Source of the DNA: an uncultured Clostridia bacterium
GTDB taxonomy: Bacteria; Bacillota; Clostridia; Lachnospirales; Lachnospiraceae
Direction of reading: 5' to 3'
DNA: 9,876 nucleotides
Assembly (NCBI GenBank): GCA_946620335.1
Contig: CAMONF010000049.1
Coordinates: 1 to 9,876 of the forward strand
The notes below the pieces were generated by a model. The model ran no database searches. It was given only the letters and a program-made list of their open reading frames with translations, and was not told the origin of the DNA. Numbering within the stretch: the first letter of the stretch is position 1; the number at the start of each line of letters is the position of its first letter. Of this stretch, positions 7,184 to 9,876 are shown piece after piece. Made by a program: the position numbers and the translations under genes.

Positions 7184-7213
7184 TATCACTGCATGATAAA
7201 GGCTCACTTTATC
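7184..7213. promoter_or_regulatory. Overlapping dyads upstream of the sensor operon (operator candidates)
   Basis: TATCA (7184-7188) pairs with TGATA (7194-7198), and GATAAA (7195-7200) pairs with TTTATC (7208-7213). Both dyads lie about 45-75 bp upstream of the TATAAT at 7140-7145, the distance at which an activator such as the AraC-type regulator would bind. The sites are AT-rich and short, so chance is possible. Confidence 0.35.
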
Positions 7214-7245
7214 CTGGGTTGACTGTAATGATCGCGTCTGCTCAT

Positions 7246-7311
7246 AAAAAAGTGTTGGCTCGTCGTGGATTAAATAAGTCTTTCCAGACGGAATAATCCT
7301 CAAGCCAACAC
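7246..7311 (-). terminator. Intrinsic terminator with a three-tier stem
   Basis: On the minus strand GTGTTGGCT (7303-7311) pairs with AGCCAACAC (7252-7260), extended by two more pairs. Inside it, GGATTA (7294-7299 on the plus strand reads TAATCC) pairs with TAATCC (plus-strand GGATTA at 7267-7272). Inside that, GTCT and AGAC enclose a GGAA tetraloop (7278-7289). Six U follow directly (7246-7251). The plus strand has no U-run, so this acts only on leftward transcripts. It could end the glycoside hydrolase transcript, end a small RNA, or attenuate the sensor operon. Confidence 0.75.
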
Positions 7312-7440
7312 CTCTACAATTAACCATATTTATACAAGTAGTATTCAATTGACTAAAGAATATGCAACCGGCGAGCAGATATTTCCTTTGGAAATGATCT
7401 CCTGTCGGTTGTTCGTCCTACAGACAACCAATATTCACAC
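7246..7440 (-). ncRNA. Candidate structured RNA or attenuator leader, about 190 nt, unknown class
   Basis: A promoter-like site at 7446-7474 would start a transcript near 7440-7437 that ends at the terminator at 7246. In between, several pairings are visible: GAAUAU (7431-7436) with AUAUUC (7358-7363) as a closing stem; CAACCG (7406-7411) with CGGUUG (7365-7370), enclosing AUUUCC-UUU-GGAAAU-type pairing at 7381-7395; a weaker CAAUU/AAUUG stem; then the three-tier terminator. The strand at 7407-7412 can instead pair with GGUUGU at 7424-7429, excluding the CAACCG/CGGUUG stem, a switch-like arrangement. I recognise no known riboswitch, T-box or housekeeping RNA. The pairings are by eye, and an AT-rich region can produce some by chance. 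Confidence 0.4.
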
Positions 7441-7445
7441 CTTGT

Positions 7446-7474
7446 ATTATAGCTGTTTTTCACACCTTTTTAAA
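7446..7474 (-). promoter_or_regulatory. Predicted promoter TTTAAA-17-TATAAT
   Basis: On the minus strand TTTAAA (7469-7474) and a perfect TATAAT (7446-7451) are separated by 17 bp. The site lies in the AT-rich gap between the glycoside hydrolase gene and the sensor operon, just ahead of the structured segment ending at 7246. Base composition raises the chance of random matches, but the spacing is ideal. Confidence 0.5.
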
Positions 7475-7757
7475 CCACCCGAACAGAATTTCTCCTTGAT
7501 TATTATTTCCATTGCACCTTCCGACTCGCAACAACGCATGTAACGGCTTTATTCATTTCAAGGTATCCGTTCGCCACCCCTTTGGGATCGTATTATTCGA
7601 CAGCCTCGTTCCCCTCTTTTTCTCTTACGTGAATCAATCAGCATTATTTACCCTTGCTCATTCCCGTAAAAGCCCATGTTATTCCGACAGCGCTTCTCAT
7701 TACTGTCATCAAAGTCTACTTATTGTTCTATATAGAAGTATACCGGTTTTGTGTCCC
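7475..7757. other. AT-rich gap with no convincing gene
   Basis: This stretch lies 3' of the glycoside hydrolase gene. Frames on the minus strand give only peptides of under about 30 residues without a good ribosome binding site. The longer plus-strand frame is low-complexity, has no start support, and runs antisense into the hydrolase gene. No terminator hairpin follows the hydrolase stop directly. Composition differs from the GC-rich genes to the left, so it may be foreign or decayed DNA, but I recognise no remnant. Confidence 0.5.
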
Positions 7758-8960
7758 TTATTTGTTTGTAGAAACTGTGTCCGCAACAGCGACAAGATCC
7801 GCCGTGCTGCCCGTCACATTCTGGATCGCATAAGCTCTGGCTCTTGGCCTGCAGCCTTCTTCGGGATCCGTGAAGATGCCGAAATAAACCTCAGAAAGCC
7901 CACCGATCTGGTTGTCCTCCACTCCGGCTCTTTGCAACATGGCATTCTCATTAAAGAGCCTGAAGTTGTGAAGCGTCCTCACATAAGGAAGGTCCTTCAC
8001 GATCTCGAGCATCTTCCGGTTATATCCCGCATATCTCTTTTCCCATTCCGGGTTGCCGAAATCCGTAAAGCCGGATTCTGTCATGACGACCTGTTTGTGC
8101 CCGTCCCCATACTTCTTCATGACCTTGTAGGCCGCATCGTTGTAGCTCTTCCAGAGCTGGTCCGGCTCATCCACATCGCAGAAGAGGTCCTGATCCGGCT
8201 CATCGCGGTTGGTGAACACGTAGGGATGCCAGGCAAGCAGTTCAAAATAATCGTCCGTATCGGTCGACCAGAATTTTCCGCTCTTAATGCGGGTGTAGAT
8301 TTTGTCCAGCGTCCAGGCCACGCCATACATGACCGGGAGAAAATCCGGCATATCTCCGCCCAGTCCATGGGTGGACAGTGCGGGTGAAAATGAGGCGATT
8401 TTAGCCTTGCTGCCGGACCTGCGGATGCCCTTTGCCGAGTAATACATCATATCGACGGCAATGTCCATTTTCTCATCGGCCGTATAGGGCTTCATTCCCG
8501 GGGTATCCATGATACCGTCCGGATACAGAAAGATGTTGAGGTTCCACTCATTGCCCACTTCCCAGATATCTACCTGGGGAAATAATCCGGCCATCGTGCA
8601 CCAGGATTCCTCCAGCATCTCCAGGGCCTGCATATAGAGACTGCCTTCCGTCAGGTCCCTCTCCGGCATTCCATAGCCTTTCCTCTGTCTGCAGCCTTCG
8701 GGCAGGAACCATTCACTGCTCATGGAAGTGATTTCTATGTCAAGCTCCTTCGCTCTGTCGAGCAGCGCTGTGTATTCTCTCACGGCCTCCGGATCCGGCG
8801 TGGTAGGATCTTTGAGGACTGTCGTAATGTCCATCCAGGAGCGGTATGCATTACAGCCGAGCGCCTTTACCAGATCAAGTGCCTTTACCGCATTTATGCC
8901 ATGGTCTCTCTGTCTCTGAATCAGCGGTTCTCCCACTCCGTATAAACGATTGGTACTCAT
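7758..8960 (-). CDS. Cytoplasmic glycoside hydrolase with clan GH-A-like TIM-barrel motifs, family unassigned
   Basis: This is probably a retaining glycosidase acting on an imported oligosaccharide. It has 400 residues, no signal peptide and no membrane segment. The pattern fits a single (beta/alpha)8 barrel: GCNAYRSW (35-42) on an early strand, EWFLPEG (83-89), then DIWEVGNEWN (131-140), whose Asn137-Glu138 match the Asn-Glu acid/base pair of clan GH-A, WHPY (244-247) after strand 6, and QVVMTESGF (290-298), whose Glu295 fits the nucleophile at strand 7. A final FNENAM region and FGIFTDPEEGCRPRARAYAI follow. I cannot place it in a numbered family with certainty (GH5, GH30, GH39, GH51 and GH53 share these motifs). 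AGGAGGTG at 8966-8973 supports the start. It stands alone, 673 bp upstream of the sensor operon. Its composition is less GC-rich than the transporter genes. A link to the importer is inferred from position. Confidence 0.88.
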   Translation of the reverse strand: MSTNRLYGVGEPLIQRQRDHGINAVKALDLVKALGCNAYRSWMDITTVLKDPTTPDPEAVREYTALLDRAKELDIEITSMSSEWFLPEGCRQRKGYGMPERDLTEGSLYMQALEMLEESWCTMAGLFPQVDIWEVGNEWNLNIFLYPDGIMDTPGMKPYTADEKMDIAVDMMYYSAKGIRRSGSKAKIASFSPALSTHGLGGDMPDFLPVMYGVAWTLDKIYTRIKSGKFWSTDTDDYFELLAWHPYVFTNRDEPDQDLFCDVDEPDQLWKSYNDAAYKVMKKYGDGHKQVVMTESGFTDFGNPEWEKRYAGYNRKMLEIVKDLPYVRTLHNFRLFNENAMLQRAGVEDNQIGGLSEVYFGIFTDPEEGCRPRARAYAIQNVTGSTADLVAVADTVSTNK

Positions 8961-9181
8961 TTTCTCACCTCCTGTTGATGATCAGTGTAACTGTTCAGTC
9001 CGCTCCTTTGCGGAAGCCACGTATCTTCCTTTTTGTTGTCCTTCTGTATGACGATGCTGCGCGGCATCTTTTCAATACAGGTCAAACGTTTATCTTATTG
9101 TATTGTATATCAGCTGTCGCCAACGCAACCATTCACATCTTGCCTCTTTTGTCTTTATTCTGTCATGATTGAAGACAGAGG
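8961..9181. promoter_or_regulatory. Upstream region of the glycoside hydrolase gene
   Basis: This gap holds the hydrolase ribosome binding site and probably its promoter. On the minus strand TATACAATACAAT (around 9093-9105) offers two TACAAT-type -10 hexamers, but no matching -35 at proper spacing stands out. GATGC (9053-9057) and GCATC (9064-9068) form a small dyad downstream of it that could be an operator or a leader hairpin. No gene is supported here. Confidence 0.35.
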
Positions 9182-9263
9182 AGGATAAGGTCCTTTTTGG
9201 GACGCAGGGACGGCTCTTTTTGGCACTCAGGGACGGCTCTTTTGGGCACTTAGGGAGGGTTCC
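9182..9263. repeat. 23-bp tandem repeat, about 3.5 copies, CAGGGACGG core
   Basis: Two near-identical 23-bp units, 9205-9227 and 9228-9250, read CAGGGACGGCTCTTTT then GGCACT-type ends, differing at one position. A degenerate copy precedes them (9182-9204) and a partial one, TAGGGAGGGTTCC, follows (9251-9263). The core CAGGGACGG plus CTTTT is shared with the palindrome at 2097-2177, so both belong to one repeat family. There are no spacers of CRISPR type and no cas genes. Confidence 0.85.
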
Positions 9264-9275
9264 AATACCATTAAG

Positions 9276-9298
9276 ATAGTATTCTCTGCCCATACTAT
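9276..9298. repeat. Inverted repeat ATAGTAT-N9-ATACTAT
   Basis: Perfect 7-bp arms at 9276-9282 and 9292-9298 flank 9 nt, between the tandem repeats and the terminator downstream of the esterase gene. It may be an operator or just part of the repeat-rich spacer. Nothing in the sequence assigns a role. Confidence 0.4.
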
Positions 9299-9325
9299 AT
9301 AACGCTGTTTGGAAATGATGTAGTG

Positions 9326-9368
9326 AAAAAACACCCGGTAGACATACCATTGTATGTTTCCGGGTGTT
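9326..9368 (-). terminator. Strong intrinsic terminator downstream of the esterase gene
   Basis: AACACCCGG (9330-9338) pairs with CCGGGTGTT (9360-9368), and inside it ACATAC (9342-9347) pairs with GTATGT (9352-9357) around a 4-nt loop. On the minus strand the stem is followed by an uninterrupted U-run (A tract 9326-9331 on the plus strand), so leftward transcripts from the esterase gene end here. The plus strand continues CTTATTTCT, so weak activity in the other direction is possible. This separates the esterase from the hydrolase transcription unit. Confidence 0.85.
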
Positions 9369-9425
9369 CTTATTTCTGAGAATAGATTAATTTAGGCATG
9401 GAAAATAGGCAGAGCTTGATCTGCC

Positions 9426-9515
9426 TCAGCCTGTAGACAAAGTCCGGGATCTCATCCCGGACTTTGTCTACAGGCTGAATCCGGGATCTCATCCCGGACT
9501 TTGGCTACAGTCTGA
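9426..9515. repeat. Palindromic repeat cluster: perfect 25-bp-arm hairpin plus a second half unit
   Basis: Arm 9426-9450 is the exact reverse complement of arm 9454-9478, with loop CTC. The 35 bp at 9444-9478 then recur at 9481-9515 with two mismatches (GTCTACAGG becomes GGCTACAGT), giving a 37-bp period. The second unit has its own CCGGGAT-CTC-ATCCCGG hairpin. It lies 10 bp past the esterase stop. This is REP-like, unrelated in sequence to the CAGGGACGG family, and may protect the 3' end of the esterase mRNA or add termination. Confidence 0.92.
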
Positions 9516-9524
9516 GGGGAGTTT

Positions 9525-9876
9525 TTATTGTACCATTCCGCTGACCCGCGCAGCACTTTCCTCCAGCTCCGGCTCCCCGATCATCCAGCGGACAGCCCGC
9601 TCCGTGTAGGGAAGCCAGAAGTTGTAATCGTGGCCGCCCGGGCTCTGATGATAAATATGCGGCACATTGTTCTTCTTCAGGAATTCCACCAGGTGCAGGT
9701 TCGGCGCCAGCAGGAAGTCCTCGGACCCGCAGGCCAGATAAAGGTCCGGAATCTTCGTCCCGTCCGCAAGCATGTTCAGGATCAGCTGTTCCGGATTGTC
9801 ATTGCTCGTGAGCACGGTTTCCGGCTTTCCGAAAACTCTGCTGTAGTAGGCGTAATCTCCGCCCGCATTGGATTCG
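9525..9876 (-). CDS. Alpha/beta-hydrolase esterase, C-terminal part (5' end off the window)
   Basis: The last 116 residues of a putative esterase of the PF00756 type (esterase D/acetyl-xylan or feruloyl-esterase-like). The frame is open to the window edge. The GTG at 9813-9815 is an internal Val, not the start. Visible features are PDLYLACGSEDFLL, where the Asp (residue 53 of the fragment) is the expected catalytic acid; a helix with EFLKKNNVPHIYHQ; and PGGHDYNFW, whose His (residue 82) is the expected catalytic base. The nucleophile GxSxG lies outside the window. Such enzymes remove acetyl or aromatic esters from plant polysaccharide fragments, which would fit the neighbouring glycosidase. 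Signal peptide status is unknown because the N-terminus is missing. It ends in palindromic repeats and a terminator, so it is a separate transcription unit from the hydrolase. Confidence 0.88.
   Translation of the reverse strand, partial: ESNAGGDYAYYSRVFGKPETVLTSNDNPEQLILNMLADGTKIPDLYLACGSEDFLLAPNLHLVEFLKKNNVPHIYHQSPGGHDYNFWLPYTERAVRWMIGEPELEESAARVSGMVQ

Noticed and set aside
5267..7222. Long plus-strand open frame (651 codons) opposite the kinase and sensor binding-protein genes
   Set aside because: It runs antisense across two well-supported genes. The His/Leu/Asp/Arg-rich translation is typical of a shadow frame.
7124..7348. 74-codon minus-strand frame upstream of the sensor operon
   Set aside because: It would start at TTG with no ribosome binding site, it runs through the terminator hairpin at 7246-7311, and its product is unlike any family I know.
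7246..7440. T-box leader, 6S RNA or other known RNA class
   Set aside because: I see no T-box consensus, no 6S-type single long rod with a central bubble, and no other familiar conserved core. It is kept only as an unclassified candidate.
7512..8387. 291-codon plus-strand frame across the AT-rich gap into the hydrolase gene
   Set aside because: No start signal, no recognisable domain, and its second half is antisense to the glycoside hydrolase.
9182..9263. CRISPR array
   Set aside because: The 23-bp units are contiguous with no unique spacers, copies decay quickly, and no cas gene is near.
9090..9350. 86-codon minus-strand frame over the tandem repeats
   Set aside because: It is built largely from the 23-bp repeat and terminator sequence, with no ribosome binding site or domain.

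Overview
The window looks like a carbohydrate-utilisation locus from a Gram-positive, probably Clostridia-type bacterium (Lachnospiraceae-like is my best guess). The reasons are two lipoprotein-type sugar-binding proteins with classic lipoboxes, strong AGGAGG ribosome binding sites, a YesM/YesN-style two-component pair, and intergenic REP-like palindromes with a CAGGGACGG core. By eye the left three quarters are GC-rich. The stretch around 7100-7760 is clearly AT-rich, and the glycoside hydrolase gene is intermediate. All genes I can support lie on the minus strand; the long plus-strand open frames are antisense shadows.

Reading in transcription order (right to left): (a) 9876-9525 is the C-terminal third or so of an alpha/beta-hydrolase esterase, cut by the window edge. 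It is followed by a cluster of palindromic repeats (9426-9515) and a strong terminator hairpin (9330-9368). (b) 9182-9263 holds a 23-bp tandem repeat. (c) 8960-7758 encodes a cytoplasmic TIM-barrel glycoside hydrolase with a NEW acid/base motif and a TESG nucleophile motif. (d) 7757-7085 has no convincing gene. It does contain a promoter-like site, an AT-rich structured segment ending in a three-tier hairpin plus six U (7246-7440), two operator-like dyads and a second -10 element. (e) 7084-3415 is a tight three-gene sensing unit: a YtfQ-like binding lipoprotein, a YesM-type histidine kinase and a YesN-type AraC response regulator. (f) After a 162-bp promoter/operator gap, 3252-1 carries an importer: a second, more diverged YtfQ-like binding lipoprotein, a two-domain sugar ABC ATPase and the start of a permease.

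Working model (inference): the first binding protein captures a sugar outside the cell and reports it to the kinase, whose extracytoplasmic domain is short. The kinase then phosphorylates the AraC-type regulator, which activates the galactofuranose/ribose-class importer next door and perhaps the upstream hydrolase and esterase. This resembles the described XylFII-LytS-AraC type of three-component sugar sensing. The ligand cannot be read from sequence; similarity to E. coli YtfQ suggests a furanose or related monosaccharide.

The parts most worth a second look are the candidate structured RNA at 7246-7440 with mutually exclusive pairings, the perfect 38-bp-arm palindrome wedged between the binding protein and ATPase genes just ahead of the ATPase ribosome binding site, and the paired sensor/transport binding proteins.
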